From NCBI GenBank assembly GCA_947503525.1, contig CANNEA010000006.1, positions 1-64,000 of the forward strand: a stretch of DNA of 64,000 nucleotides. The letters are read 5' to 3'. Positions 9,234 through 19,206 of this stretch are shown in pieces. Made by a program: the position numbers and the translations under genes. The notes beneath the pieces are model-generated. The model did not search any database, had not been told where the DNA came from, and saw nothing but the letters and a program-made list of their open reading frames with translations. How positions within the stretch are numbered: the first letter of the stretch is position 1; every line of letters starts with the position of its first letter. The stretch is from an uncultured Carboxylicivirga sp. (GTDB lineage Bacteria > Bacteroidota > Bacteroidia > Bacteroidales > Marinilabiliaceae).

Positions 9234-9914
9234 TTAATCTTCATTACTTTCGTCACCACCACCTTTGCCTTTCAGGTCCACAATAATGCGGGCGGCGCGG
9301 TAGCTGTTGTACGCTTTAGGCTGCGTCAGTTCCATCATCAGCATCAGTTTATCAATACTGTTTTTAAGCAGGTCGTCAGCCTTTTTAAACTCAAGTTTCA
9401 GCTCGCGTGTAGCCTGTGAGCGGGTTATAATTTCGCCGCGCGGCGAACCCACCAGTGCTGCAAAGTCGTTAATATCACCTTCCAGCAGGTTTAAGCTTTC
9501 TTCGCTTACGCCATAGTCGGCCAGTTCAGCCACTATGCCTCGGGCAATCTGCAGAATATTACGGCAGGCTGCCAGTAGCTCTTCATCGGTCATGCCCCTT
9601 AAGCTGCTGGGGCTTACCTTAACCTTCACCTCCAGATCGGGCTTCTGCTGGGTATGCGCATACGCGTACACCACTGCAGCTACTTGAATACTTGCTTGAA
9701 TCATCTCAGCTTCTTCTTTCATTTTTAATTGACTCGAAGAAGCAGAATAGCCTTGTTGAACCTGATAGATTTCATGGATCAACTTTACAATGGAGTCAAA
9801 TTGCCCCATCGCTTCCGCCAGTGCGGGAATCGTGTTCAGATCATCCTTAAATAAGCCAAACACATGGTTAACGGCTACATACATAGCCAACTTATTACGC
9901 TGTTTTGCAGTCAT
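9234..9914 (-). CDS. Orphan helical protein, GC-richer than neighbours
   Basis: I do not recognise this 226-residue protein as a named family. It has no signal peptide or membrane segment and is predicted by eye to be largely alpha-helical: an N-terminal MTAKQRNKLAMYVAVN, a middle segment rich in Ala/Glu/Gln, then a long C-terminal helical part. It ends in a Gly- and acid-rich tail (KGKGGGDESNED). The gene is clearly richer in G+C than its surroundings, with codons such as CGC, GCC and CTG frequent in parts, suggesting separate ancestry. The 21-bp tandem array at 10141-10413 lies directly upstream of its start, and a hairpin lies directly downstream, so gene and array might travel together. 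Reality as a gene is well supported; function unknown. Confidence 0.7.
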   Translation of the reverse strand: MTAKQRNKLAMYVAVNHVFGLFKDDLNTIPALAEAMGQFDSIVKLIHEIYQVQQGYSASSSQLKMKEEAEMIQASIQVAAVVYAYAHTQQKPDLEVKVKVSPSSLRGMTDEELLAACRNILQIARGIVAELADYGVSEESLNLLEGDINDFAALVGSPRGEIITRSQATRELKLEFKKADDLLKNSIDKLMLMMELTQPKAYNSYRAARIIVDLKGKGGGDESNED

Positions 9915-10140
9915 AATATTATTAGCTTAGTTTATTCATATGGGCCTCCTAATCTGGAGAGACCCTGTCATAGGTTAATTGCATAAATGCGTATTCGTAA
10001 CACCTTTTTAGTATGCTATTTTCGGTTTTGTTGATAAACTGCTGTTTTTTATCCACTAAGATGGATTTACTGTTGATTAATGAATTGTCCCACTAAAGTC
10101 CTACTGGCAGAACGCCAGGGTTTTATGTTGGCAGCATCAA

Positions 10141-10418
10141 TTTGGGTACTGACAGATACGGTTTGGAAGCCGACAGATACGAAAGGGAAAGTGGAAGATG
10201 CAATTTGGAGAGGAGAAGACATCATTTGGAAGCCGACAGCATCGATTTGGGCACTGACAGATACGATTTGGAAAGCGACAGACTTCTTTTGGACACTGAC
10301 AGATTCGGTTTGTAAGGTGGAAGATGCAATTTGGACACCGAAAGCATCGATTTGGAAGGTGACAGATGTAATTTGGAGAGAGGAAGACACCATTTGGAAG
10401 CTGACAGATAGAGTTTGG
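10141..10418. repeat. Tandem array A: 13 units, exact 21-bp period
   Basis: TTTGG (or a close variant) recurs every 21 bp without any indel from 10141 to 10414. The unit consensus is about TTTGGAAGCYGACAGATACG plus one base. Units differ by substitutions only; two share the variant AAGGTGGAAGATGCAA or nearly so. As 21 is a multiple of three, three reading frames stay open across the array: heptads of the form W-x-x-T-D-x-[IV] on the plus strand and two others on the minus strand. None has a convincing start or family, so I treat the block as a minisatellite. It fills the 900-bp gap between groEL and the orphan gene. Confidence 0.9.
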
Positions 10419-10514
10419 TAAGGGGACAATATCAATAATGTGAAAGCCTTTTATACATGGAATATTGTAAATCATTTCCACTACAGTCAGCAATAATAAA
10501 ATACGCTAACACAG

Positions 10515-10546
10515 TCTCCCCTTTAGGGGAGATCTCGAGAGGGGTG
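10515..10546. repeat. GA/CT-rich intergenic element, second copy
   Basis: TCTCCCC-n4-GGGGAGA is followed by GAGAGGGG, matching the element at 2374-2413. The rest of 10419-10784 has no gene that I can support. It includes a segment near 10570-10590 of the CACAGAG type and a third, weaker GC-rich patch at 10699-10711. Confidence 0.45.
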
Positions 10547-10784
10547 AAAATAAATAGCAGCAAAAACAAAACACAGAGTTGCAGAGGCACAGAGTTTCTT
10601 AAGGATAATCTTCAAGCGAAGTAGGAATAAGTAATCACAAGCTATTTGCAATGCTGATTAAAGTATATCAGGAAAAATACCCCCTCAGACTACGCCAGCT
10701 CCCCGGGGGATAATATTATGCAGTACAATAGAAAGCTAACTTCCCTTGAGTGCAAGGATAAGATGATTCGATTCTGCCACATAA

Positions 10785-10816
10785 AAAAAGAGGAACCCGT
10801 TTGGATTCCTCTTTTT
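10785..10816 (-). terminator. groES-groEL terminator
   Basis: Perfect 11-bp inverted repeat AAAAAGAGGAA/TTCCTCTTTTT, followed on the minus strand by a T-run, 20 bp after the groEL stop codon. This is a canonical intrinsic terminator. Confidence 0.85.
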
Positions 10817-10836
10817 GATATATGGTAAAATGATTC

Positions 10837-12504
<1,668 letters not shown>

Positions 12505-12511
12505 TTACTAA

Positions 12512-12790
12512 TTAAAGGATATACAACACATCAGTCTGAGACATCAACAAGAAATCTTGTCCGTCGATGTTTAATTCTGTACCACCATACTTTCCGTACA
12601 ATACAACATCACCGGCTTTTATTTCCATAGCTTCGTCTTGCTTGGCAGCACCTACCAATACAACTTGTCCTTGTAAAGGCTTTTCTTTTGCCGAATCAGG
12701 GATGATGATTCCACTTGCTGTTTCTTTTTCAGCTTCTTGTGGCTTAACCAAAATTTTACCGGCTAGTACCTTACCTTTTAAATCTGACAT
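12512..12790 (-). CDS. groES: Co-chaperonin GroES (Hsp10)
   Basis: A 92-residue GroES, slightly short of the E. coli protein (97). The mobile-loop region (EAEKETASGIIIPDSAKEKP) contacts GroEL, and the LYGKYGGTEL motif is conserved. It is the first gene of the groES-groEL operon. About 100 bp upstream lies an 8-bp inverted repeat (CTTTTTTG/CAAAAAAG at 12890-12916) that might be a control site; this is speculative. Confidence 0.98.
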   Translation of the reverse strand: MSDLKGKVLAGKILVKPQEAEKETASGIIIPDSAKEKPLQGQVVLVGAAKQDEAMEIKAGDVVLYGKYGGTELNIDGQDFLLMSQTDVLYIL

Positions 12791-12889
12791 ATCAATTAAT
12801 TTTTAAGTTTAAACATATTAAATACTGATGGCTTTTTCTCACAAAGTATGCCAAAGCAATTTATGATGTGTTTTTCTCAAATTCACTGA

Positions 12890-12916
12890 CTTTTTTGCAG
12901 TCATATGACAAAAAAG
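12890..12916. promoter_or_regulatory. Inverted repeat upstream of groES
   Basis: Arms CTTTTTTG and CAAAAAAG are separated by 11 bp that include CATATG. Position, about 100 bp before groES, would suit an operator or an upstream AT-rich element. No known operator consensus matches. Confidence 0.25.
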
Positions 12917-12978
12917 GCCATTGCTACTGTCAGTTTTTGATAGTGATAAAAAGAAGACCTGACATAATGTGCATAAAT

Positions 12979-13025
12979 AAGGATCGCATCTTTAAGAGCA
13001 TTATGCCAATAAAGATGCGATCCTT
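12979..13025. repeat. Dispersed hairpin repeat, diverged copy with compensatory changes
   Basis: A perfect 16-bp stem, AAGGATCGCATCTTTA/TAAAGATGCGATCCTT, with a 15-nt loop. The arm differs from AAGGAGCGGCTCTTTA (copies at 2212, 42427 and 43880) at three positions, and each change is matched in the opposite arm. With the secG terminator it accounts for most of the 307-bp gap between groES and secG. Confidence 0.75.
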
Positions 13026-13039
13026 AAAATTTTTTCATA

Positions 13040-13076
13040 AAAAAAGTGTCAAACCAAATCGGTCTGACACTTCTTT
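13040..13076 (-). terminator. Terminator after secG
   Basis: Stem GTGTCAAACC/GGTCTGACAC (one mismatch), followed on the minus strand by a run of seven T, 22 bp beyond the secG stop. The run of A on one side and T on the other could let it work in both directions. Confidence 0.8.
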
Positions 13077-13097
13077 TATATCGTATGCTTCTAAAAA

Positions 13098-13448
13098 CTA
13101 TTGTCCGTCTTCAGTAGCCTGATCTTCTGCTTGATCTCCCTGCGCTGGTGTTGGGAAGGCAGGAACTTCTTGTTGCACTGGTAATGCGTTCACTTTCTCA
13201 TCAATCTCCGCTCCAGCTGCTTGACCTTTTGGCAATACCATTACGGCTACAAAAGATAAAACTAACAATGTACCCGCAAGAGTCCATGTAGCTTTTTCAA
13301 GAAAATCTGTTGTTTTTCTAACACCCATTACCTGGTTAGAAGCCGAAAAGTTAGAAGCTAAACCTCCACCTTTAGAGTTTTGAACCAGTACTATAAGGAT
13401 AAGAAGAACACTTACCAGAATAACCAGTATCGAAATAAACTGATACAT
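13098..13448 (-). CDS. secG: Preprotein translocase subunit SecG
   Basis: A 116-residue inner-membrane protein with two transmembrane helices (about 2-22 and 52-73) separated by the cytoplasmic SecG signature VLVQNSKGGGLASNF. It assists the SecYE channel and SecA cycling. The C-terminal extension after residue 75 is Gln/Glu/Ala-rich (ending QAEDQATEDGQ), common in Bacteroidota. It is the last gene of the sigma54-regulator/lptE/TPR/secG run, 11 bp after the TPR gene. Confidence 0.95.
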   Translation of the reverse strand: MYQFISILVILVSVLLILIVLVQNSKGGGLASNFSASNQVMGVRKTTDFLEKATWTLAGTLLVLSFVAVMVLPKGQAAGAEIDEKVNALPVQQEVPAFPTPAQGDQAEDQATEDGQ

Positions 13449-13459
13449 ATTTCTCTGTT

Positions 13460-14407
13460 TTATTTATTATTAATTAATTTTTCAAGCTCTTTAATTCGCT
13501 CGGCAAAGTAAACATTTTTTTCGGGATATTTCAAACGCAACTTTTCATAAATGCTAATGGCCTTATCGTGATGGTTTTGTTTGATGTAAATATTTGCCAG
13601 AGTTTCAGATAGTAGGTCATCAGCATCGTCAACACTTTTTTGATGTCGGTCATCATTATCATGCTTCAAACCGGTATCGTTGGTGGATCTAATGCGTGGG
13701 GTTTCAACGGTTAAAAAACTATCGATTAGTTGTTGCGATTTCTTTTTAACAGGTTGATCTACCTTCTCTTCTTCCTTCTTAACAGGTGCATGGCGAAGAA
13801 CATTAAGCCATCCTGAGAACGAACGGTTGTCATCCTCTTCATGTTCAACGGCTTCTTTTAATTGATAGCCTGAATAATCAGAAGATTCGTACTCTAGAAA
13901 ATCGGCACTTGGCAGCACAATTGAATTTTCTTCCTCCTGATGGCTCGCCGAAGCGTCTGAGAAATCAATTCTTTGACCTTCACCTGTTTCATACACATCA
14001 TCGGCCTGAAAGTAATCGGCAAACGAACTTACATTAGTTGAAAGTTTAACCGAAGATTGCCGTTCTTTGTTTTGCTCAGTTTGATCTTCCTTAGTTGGGC
14101 TGGCTTTTTCAGCTGGCTTTACAATCTGTTTAGGAGCCTCTTGGTCTTCCTTCTTTTCTTCCTTTTCAACCGAAGACTTCTGATGTACTAATTCAAATAG
14201 TCGCTTTCGATCTGAAATAAAAGCAGCTGAAGTTTTAAGCTCACTATTAAACTTTACGTGATCAAGAATATGAAGATTTTTGACTAATAATACACGAGCC
14301 GTTTGAAACCATGGATATTCATCAATGATTTCATTGAGTGGATTAACCGTTTCTTCGTTAAGAAGATTGGGTTCAGATACATAGTCAAAAAACTGAGTTT
14401 TATTCAT
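13460..14407 (-). CDS. Acidic protein with C-terminal tetratricopeptide repeats
   Basis: A 315-residue cytoplasmic protein with no signal peptide. The N-terminal part (1-75) looks folded (FFDYVSEPNLLNEETVNPLNEI), the middle 80-240 is low-complexity, rich in Glu, Lys, Ser and Gln, and likely disordered. The last 60 residues form a TPR pair (LSETLANIYIKQNHHDKAISIYEKL...). Proteins of this layout occur between lptE and secG in many Bacteroidota, which is what we see here: 20 bp after the lptE gene, 11 bp before secG. No function is established that I know of; an envelope-assembly role is a guess from context. Confidence 0.85.
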   Translation of the reverse strand: MNKTQFFDYVSEPNLLNEETVNPLNEIIDEYPWFQTARVLLVKNLHILDHVKFNSELKTSAAFISDRKRLFELVHQKSSVEKEEKKEDQEAPKQIVKPAEKASPTKEDQTEQNKERQSSVKLSTNVSSFADYFQADDVYETGEGQRIDFSDASASHQEEENSIVLPSADFLEYESSDYSGYQLKEAVEHEEDDNRSFSGWLNVLRHAPVKKEEEKVDQPVKKKSQQLIDSFLTVETPRIRSTNDTGLKHDNDDRHQKSVDDADDLLSETLANIYIKQNHHDKAISIYEKLRLKYPEKNVYFAERIKELEKLINNK

Positions 14408-14427
14408 TTATTGGGATTGGAATTTAT

Positions 14428-14937
14428 CTACCAGTCGGCAAAAGCTTTGTTAAAAATATTTTCAGTTATTTCCTCAACCATTTCTTTGGTTAAATCTGCT
14501 TCAACGGCATTAATGTTTTGAGAAGATTCAAAATCGCGAAAAGCAGAGAAGCTTGATTCCCAATTTTGTTTAGGGTCCTTATAATTTTTATACCTCACTT
14601 TCACATTCATTGTCAGTCGCGTTTCTGCCGATATCGCATCCGCCTGAATAGCCATTGGACGAATTGAATATCCTGTAATTTCGCCTGAGAAATCGATATC
14701 ACCTGTATTGGTCGCCAATTTTAAGCGCGATTCGTTGGTAACACGGTCTTTTAATCCTTCAGTAAACTCCTGACTTAAAGTAGGATTAATTAATGGAGCC
14801 CGGTTATCGAAATATTGTACCGAATACGTATTAATATTTTCAGGAATGGAAGCTCCACTCATGGTAACATTAATTGAGCATGATACCAATACCGTAAAGG
14901 ATATTGCAAATATGATAATAGTTTTAATGTAATTCAT
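14428..14937 (-). CDS. lptE: LptE-like LPS-assembly lipoprotein
   Basis: A 169-residue lipoprotein: hydrophobic signal with lipobox LVSC (Cys20), then the Bacteroidota LptE-family sequence VTMSGASIPENINTYSVQYF. LptE forms the plug of the outer-membrane LptD translocon that inserts LPS. Sequence identity to the E. coli protein is expected to be low, so the call rests on the lipobox, the conserved N-terminal strand, the length, and the sigma54-regulator/lptE/TPR/secG order typical of the phylum. It starts 21 bp after the regulator gene. Confidence 0.85.
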   Translation of the reverse strand: MNYIKTIIIFAISFTVLVSCSINVTMSGASIPENINTYSVQYFDNRAPLINPTLSQEFTEGLKDRVTNESRLKLATNTGDIDFSGEITGYSIRPMAIQADAISAETRLTMNVKVRYKNYKDPKQNWESSFSAFRDFESSQNINAVEADLTKEMVEEITENIFNKAFADW

Positions 14938-14958
14938 CTGCTATGTTGATTATGGCCT

Positions 14959-16200
14959 TTAGCCTTCGATTTTATATTCTTTAATTTTACGATATAAGGT
15001 GCGTTCAGAAATGCCTAGTTCCTGTGCTGCTTGTTTTCGTTTTCCATTGTATTTATCAAGCGCCTTTTTTATGAGCTCAATTTCTTTGTCGGCCAATGAT
15101 AATGATTCTTCAACAAATTCTTCAGTGTCTTCAATGCTTGAATGATCATCCGCTGGAGTGAAGTTAGGCACTGATTGAACGGTGCTTTCAGGCACGAAGC
15201 CACCTTCATCATCCTGATATAATTTTTGGATGATTTGTGAGTGTTCTGCCTGCGCAACCACGGGTCCATCTTCCATCATTCCATGAACTAACTTTTTCAA
15301 ATCGTTCATGTCTTTCTTCATATCGAACAATACTTTATACAATATTTCTCGTTCAGTATTAAAATCAGAGCCGCCTGGGGCATTTTTGGTATCTATAATG
15401 GCTGGCAAATTATCTCCCGAATGATAGGGCAAATAATGGGTCATTGTTTCAGCATCGATATCTCTTTTTTGCTCAATAACTGATATTTGCTCAGTTATAT
15501 TTTTAAGTTGGCGAATATTACCCGGCCAACGATAGCCCGTTAATAGATCTTTGGCATCGTTGTTTAGTTTAATGGCGGGCATGCGGTAACGGTTGGCAAA
15601 ATCACTCGAGAATTTACGAAACAACAAATAAATATCTTCCGATCGTTCACGCAATGGTGGAACATTTATAGGAACACTGTTCAAACGGTAAAATAAATCC
15701 TCACGAAATTTAGCTTCCTTAATTGCACTTTCCATATTAACATTGGTTGCTGCCACAACCCTTACGTCCGTTTTAAGAACCTTGGAAGAACCTACTTTCA
15801 TAAATTCGCCGGTCTCCAATACTCTCAATAAGCGAACCTGTGTAGATAAAGGCAATTCACCAATTTCATCTAAAAATATAGTGCCTTTATCGGCTTCTTC
15901 AAAATAGCCTTTACGATCAGACAGGGCCCCGGTAAAGGCTCCTTTTTCATGACCGAATAATTCTGAATCAATTGTTCCTTCTGGTATGGCGCCACAGTTA
16001 ACCGCTACATATGAACCATGTTTGCGTGAACTGGATTGATGTATAATCTGAGGGAAAGTTTCCTTACCCGTTCCACTTTCACCAGTAATTAATACAGATA
16101 AATCGGTTGAGGCCACCTGAACAGCAACATCGATGGCTCTGTTTAATCCAAATGAGTTTCCTATTATACCAAATCTTTGTTTGATTTGTTGAAGATCCAT
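14959..16200 (-). CDS. Sigma54-interacting transcriptional activator lacking a receiver domain
   Basis: This 413-residue NtrC-type activator begins almost directly with its AAA+ domain: Walker A GESGTGKE (40-47), the sigma54-contacting GAFTGA loop (87-92), Walker B GTIFLDEIGE (106-115). A linker of about 130 residues with acidic patches follows, then a Fis-type helix-turn-helix (KQAAQELGISERTLYRKIKEY). There is no receiver or sensor domain, so activity is probably set by expression or by a partner. It heads an operon with lptE, a TPR gene and secG. A palindrome and a TAnnTTTG element lie in its leader, compatible with autoregulation (inference). Confidence 0.95.
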   Translation of the reverse strand: MDLQQIKQRFGIIGNSFGLNRAIDVAVQVASTDLSVLITGESGTGKETFPQIIHQSSSRKHGSYVAVNCGAIPEGTIDSELFGHEKGAFTGALSDRKGYFEEADKGTIFLDEIGELPLSTQVRLLRVLETGEFMKVGSSKVLKTDVRVVAATNVNMESAIKEAKFREDLFYRLNSVPINVPPLRERSEDIYLLFRKFSSDFANRYRMPAIKLNNDAKDLLTGYRWPGNIRQLKNITEQISVIEQKRDIDAETMTHYLPYHSGDNLPAIIDTKNAPGGSDFNTEREILYKVLFDMKKDMNDLKKLVHGMMEDGPVVAQAEHSQIIQKLYQDDEGGFVPESTVQSVPNFTPADDHSSIEDTEEFVEESLSLADKEIELIKKALDKYNGKRKQAAQELGISERTLYRKIKEYKIEG

Positions 16201-16232
16201 ACCTACACTTGCTTTTGTATTGATGATTCGTT

Positions 16233-16251
16233 GACTGCTATTTTAGCAGTC
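16233..16251. promoter_or_regulatory. Palindrome in the leader of the sigma54 activator gene
   Basis: GACTGCTA-TTT-TAGCAGTC is a perfect 8+8 inverted repeat, 33 bp before the activator's ATG and just downstream of the candidate -7 element. It could be a repressor site or a short RNA hairpin. Confidence 0.45.
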
Positions 16252-16258
16252 GGACTGA

Positions 16259-16266
16259 CAAAGTTA
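16259..16266 (-). promoter_or_regulatory. Candidate -7 element of the sigma54 activator operon
   Basis: Minus-strand TAACTTTG matches TAnnTTTG exactly and lies 59-66 bp upstream of the start codon, in the gap between this operon and the divergent kdsB. The -33 element is not clear. Confidence 0.45.
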
Positions 16267-16369
16267 CAATTATCCTACTTTTTTGCAGGAAAAGAATAAA
16301 ACTATTTTTACAATAGTTCGTCGCTGAAAAATATCATTAAATTTACCTTAAATACTATTAAGGCAAAAA

Positions 16370-17128
16370 ATGACGAATAATATTCTGGGATTAATCCCTG
16401 CACGATATGGCTCAACTCGCTTCCCGGGAAAGCCTTTGGCCGACATTGGTGGCAAAACAATGATTCAACGTGTTTATGAGCAAACCAAAAAAGAATTGAA
16501 ATACGTTTATGTTGCTACTGATGATAGGCGCATTGAAGCCGCAGTGAAAGCCTTTGGAGGACAGGTGGTAATGACATCAGTAGATCACCAGAGCGGTACG
16601 GATCGTTGCGCCGAAGCCTTGGAGAAAGTCCAGAAACTTGAAAACAAGACCTTTCATGCCGTATTGAATATTCAAGGTGACGAACCTTTTATCAGTCCTG
16701 AACAAATTGCACTGGTAGCAGGCTGTTTTGAAAACGAAGAGACGCAGCTGGCAACACTTGTTAAGCCAATCAGTGTGTCGGAAGATTTATTCAATGCCAA
16801 TAAACCTAAGGTGGTGGTTAGCGCCGATAAAATGGCCTTATATTTTAGTCGGTCTCCAATTCCTTATTTGCGATCAGAACCTGAAGATCAGTGGGTAAAT
16901 AAACACAAATATTTTAATCACATTGGATTATATGGATACAGAACCGATGTGTTAAAAGAAATTACACAATTGCCATTGGCCCGGCTCGAATTGGCCGAGT
17001 CACTCGAGCAATTACGATGGTTAGAGAATGGGTACAAAATTAGGGTGGAAGAAACCAATCAACAAGCGATTGCTATTGACACGCCTGAGGACCTTGAGAA
17101 ATTATTGAAATCCGGATTAATATCATAG
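16370..17128 (+). CDS. kdsB: 3-deoxy-manno-octulosonate cytidylyltransferase
   Basis: A 252-residue KdsB that activates Kdo as CMP-Kdo for lipid A core synthesis in the cytoplasm. The nucleotide-binding loop IPARYGSTRFPGKPL (residues 8-22), the segment VATDD, the NIQGDEPFI motif and the sugar-binding HIGLYGYR are conserved. It diverges from the sigma54 activator and is followed after 3 bp by glgB, so LPS-precursor and glycogen-branching genes share a transcript. Full length and ordinary otherwise. Confidence 0.97.
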   Translation: MTNNILGLIPARYGSTRFPGKPLADIGGKTMIQRVYEQTKKELKYVYVATDDRRIEAAVKAFGGQVVMTSVDHQSGTDRCAEALEKVQKLENKTFHAVLNIQGDEPFISPEQIALVAGCFENEETQLATLVKPISVSEDLFNANKPKVVVSADKMALYFSRSPIPYLRSEPEDQWVNKHKYFNHIGLYGYRTDVLKEITQLPLARLELAESLEQLRWLENGYKIRVEETNQQAIAIDTPEDLEKLLKSGLIS

Positions 17129-17131
17129 CTT

Positions 17132-19135
17132 ATGTGGACACCAAACCTGATTAAAAACGACCAATGGCTTCAGCCATACGCTTCAGAAATTATCAAGCAA
17201 CATTCACGCTATAAGAATAAGTTGGATGAAATTGTTGAACTCCATGGTAGTTTGAGCAATTTTGCTTCCCGACATCAGGAATTGGGTCTTCATAAAACAA
17301 AAACGAATTGGATAATAAAGGAATGGGCACCAAATGCCAGTCACTTGTTTCTTATTGGTGAGTTCTCATCATGGGAAAAACAAGCGGATTTCAAATTTTA
17401 TCGAAAAGATCATGGTATTTGGGAATTGGAAATCCCATTTGATACCCTTAAGCATGGAGATAAATTTAAACTTCATGTTGAATGGGAAGGGGGAGAAGGA
17501 GATCGGTTACCTTCTTTTGCCAATAGAGTGATTCAGGATGAGCAGACTAAAATATATAATGCTCAGGTTTGGGCACCCGAAGAGGATTTTAAATGGACTG
17601 ATTCTGATTTTCGCCTGAATGAAAGCCGTTTTCATCCACTGATTTATGAGGCGCATGTAGGCATGGCTTCCGAAGAAGAAAAAGTAGCCTCTTTTACCGA
17701 ATTTATGGAGAATATTCTTCCCCGGATTAAAGAGTTGGGATATAATACCATTCAGTTAATGGCTATTCAGGAGCATCCCTACTATGGAAGTTTTGGTTAC
17801 CATGTTTCCAATTATTTTGCGGTGAGTTCGCGATTTGGTACTCCGGAAGAGCTAAAGATGTTAGTTAATAAGGCTCATGAAATGGGATTGGCCGTTATTA
17901 TGGATATTGTACATTCTCATTCGGTTAAGAATGAATTGGAAGGCTTAAGCAATTTTGATGGAGACAGGACTCAATATTTTATGGAGGAGGATCATCCGGC
18001 CTGGGATTCCAGATGTTTCAATTATGCCAAAGATGAGGTGCTTCAATTTTTATTATCTAATTGTAGATATTGGTTAGAGGAATATCATTTTGATGGTTTT
18101 CGTTTTGATGGCGTAACCAGTATGATGTATTATGACCATGGATTAGAAAAGGATTTCACGGCTTATAAAGATTATTTTGATGGCGTTTGCAACGAGGATG
18201 CTAAATGTTACCTGACTCTGGCCAATAAGTTGATTCATGAAGTAAAGCCGGGAGCACTTTCAATTGCCGAAGAAATGAGTGGTTACCCTGGTTTGGCCGG
18301 TCGCATTGAGGATGGTGGAATTGGTTTTGATTACCGTTTGTCGATGGGAGTGCCCGACTTTTGGATAAAGATGATAAAAGAACAGCGGGATGAAGAGTGG
18401 AAGGTAGGATCCATCTTTCATGAATTAAGCCAACATCGTGCAGAGGAAAGAACCATCAATTATGCCGAATCGCACGATCAGGCATTGGTGGGCGATAAAA
18501 CCATAATTTTCCGATTGGCAGATAAAGATATGTACGATCATATGTCGGTTAATTGGAGGCATTTGGTAATTGATCGGGCCGTGGCTTTGCACAAGATGAT
18601 ACGACTCATAACCTTGTCAACGGCATCGGGAGGCTACCTTAACTTTATCGGCAATGAATTTGGCCATCCCGAATGGATTGATTTTCCTCGTGTAGGCAAC
18701 AATAATTCATATCAATATGCCAGAAGACAGTGGTCTTTGGTGGAAAATCCAACACTTCGCTTTCAGCAATTAAATGCTTTTGATATAAGCATGATTCAGC
18801 TATTCAGGACAGAAAACTTGTTGAATACCGAATTGTGGCATCGTTTTGATAACGATACCGATCAGGTATTGGCTTATTCCAGAGGTGATCATTTATTTGT
18901 TTTCAATTTCAATCCTGAGCAATCGTTCACTTCATACGGTATACCTGTTGACCCGGGTAAGTATCGCGTGCTGTTTTCATCGGATGATGAAAAGTACGGA
19001 GGTTTTAGTCGGGTTAATAAGGAGCATATCTATTATTCCCAATCGGTATCAAAAGACCAGCATCAATTACTTGTTTATCTACCTACCCGATCGGTAATTG
19101 TATTTAGAAAGCAAGCAATAAGGAGGGTTTATTAG
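17132..19135 (+). CDS. glgB: 1,4-alpha-glucan branching enzyme (GH13)
   Basis: A 667-residue branching enzyme that makes alpha-1,6 branch points in glycogen. An N-terminal CBM48 domain (about 45-135; NWIIKEWAPNASHLFLIGEFSSW) precedes the TIM barrel. GH13 motifs are visible: MDIVHSHSVKN, the nucleophile motif FDGFRFDGVTSM, the acid/base motif IAEEMSGYPG, and NYAESHDQ. A C-terminal beta domain closes it. The eukaryote-like form (short N-terminus, YYDHGLEKDF) is usual in Bacteroidota. It starts 3 bp after kdsB and converges on the synthase-phosphorylase fusion, with a shared terminator between. Confidence 0.96.
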   Translation: MWTPNLIKNDQWLQPYASEIIKQHSRYKNKLDEIVELHGSLSNFASRHQELGLHKTKTNWIIKEWAPNASHLFLIGEFSSWEKQADFKFYRKDHGIWELEIPFDTLKHGDKFKLHVEWEGGEGDRLPSFANRVIQDEQTKIYNAQVWAPEEDFKWTDSDFRLNESRFHPLIYEAHVGMASEEEKVASFTEFMENILPRIKELGYNTIQLMAIQEHPYYGSFGYHVSNYFAVSSRFGTPEELKMLVNKAHEMGLAVIMDIVHSHSVKNELEGLSNFDGDRTQYFMEEDHPAWDSRCFNYAKDEVLQFLLSNCRYWLEEYHFDGFRFDGVTSMMYYDHGLEKDFTAYKDYFDGVCNEDAKCYLTLANKLIHEVKPGALSIAEEMSGYPGLAGRIEDGGIGFDYRLSMGVPDFWIKMIKEQRDEEWKVGSIFHELSQHRAEERTINYAESHDQALVGDKTIIFRLADKDMYDHMSVNWRHLVIDRAVALHKMIRLITLSTASGGYLNFIGNEFGHPEWIDFPRVGNNNSYQYARRQWSLVENPTLRFQQLNAFDISMIQLFRTENLLNTELWHRFDNDTDQVLAYSRGDHLFVFNFNPEQSFTSYGIPVDPGKYRVLFSSDDEKYGGFSRVNKEHIYYSQSVSKDQHQLLVYLPTRSVIVFRKQAIRRVY

Positions 19136-19206
19136 AGAAATACTCATTGCATAAAACGAGAAGTAAACCAGGTCGTCATTAGGGGACAAGACAATAGGAT
19201 AAAAAT

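Noticed and set aside
10141-10418. CRISPR array
   Set aside because: Units are contiguous and 21 bp, without unique spacers, and there are no cas genes nearby.
10067-10493. Open frames of 113-122 residues on both strands across array A as genes
   Set aside because: All three arise because the 21-bp unit has no stop in those frames; no family, no ribosome-binding site, and they are mutually exclusive.
12791-12900. CIRCE operator for HrcA upstream of groES
   Set aside because: The TTAGCACTC-n9-GAGTGCTAA pattern is absent.
12868-13122. 84-residue plus-strand frame between groES and secG
   Set aside because: It runs through the hairpin repeat and terminator; chance frame.
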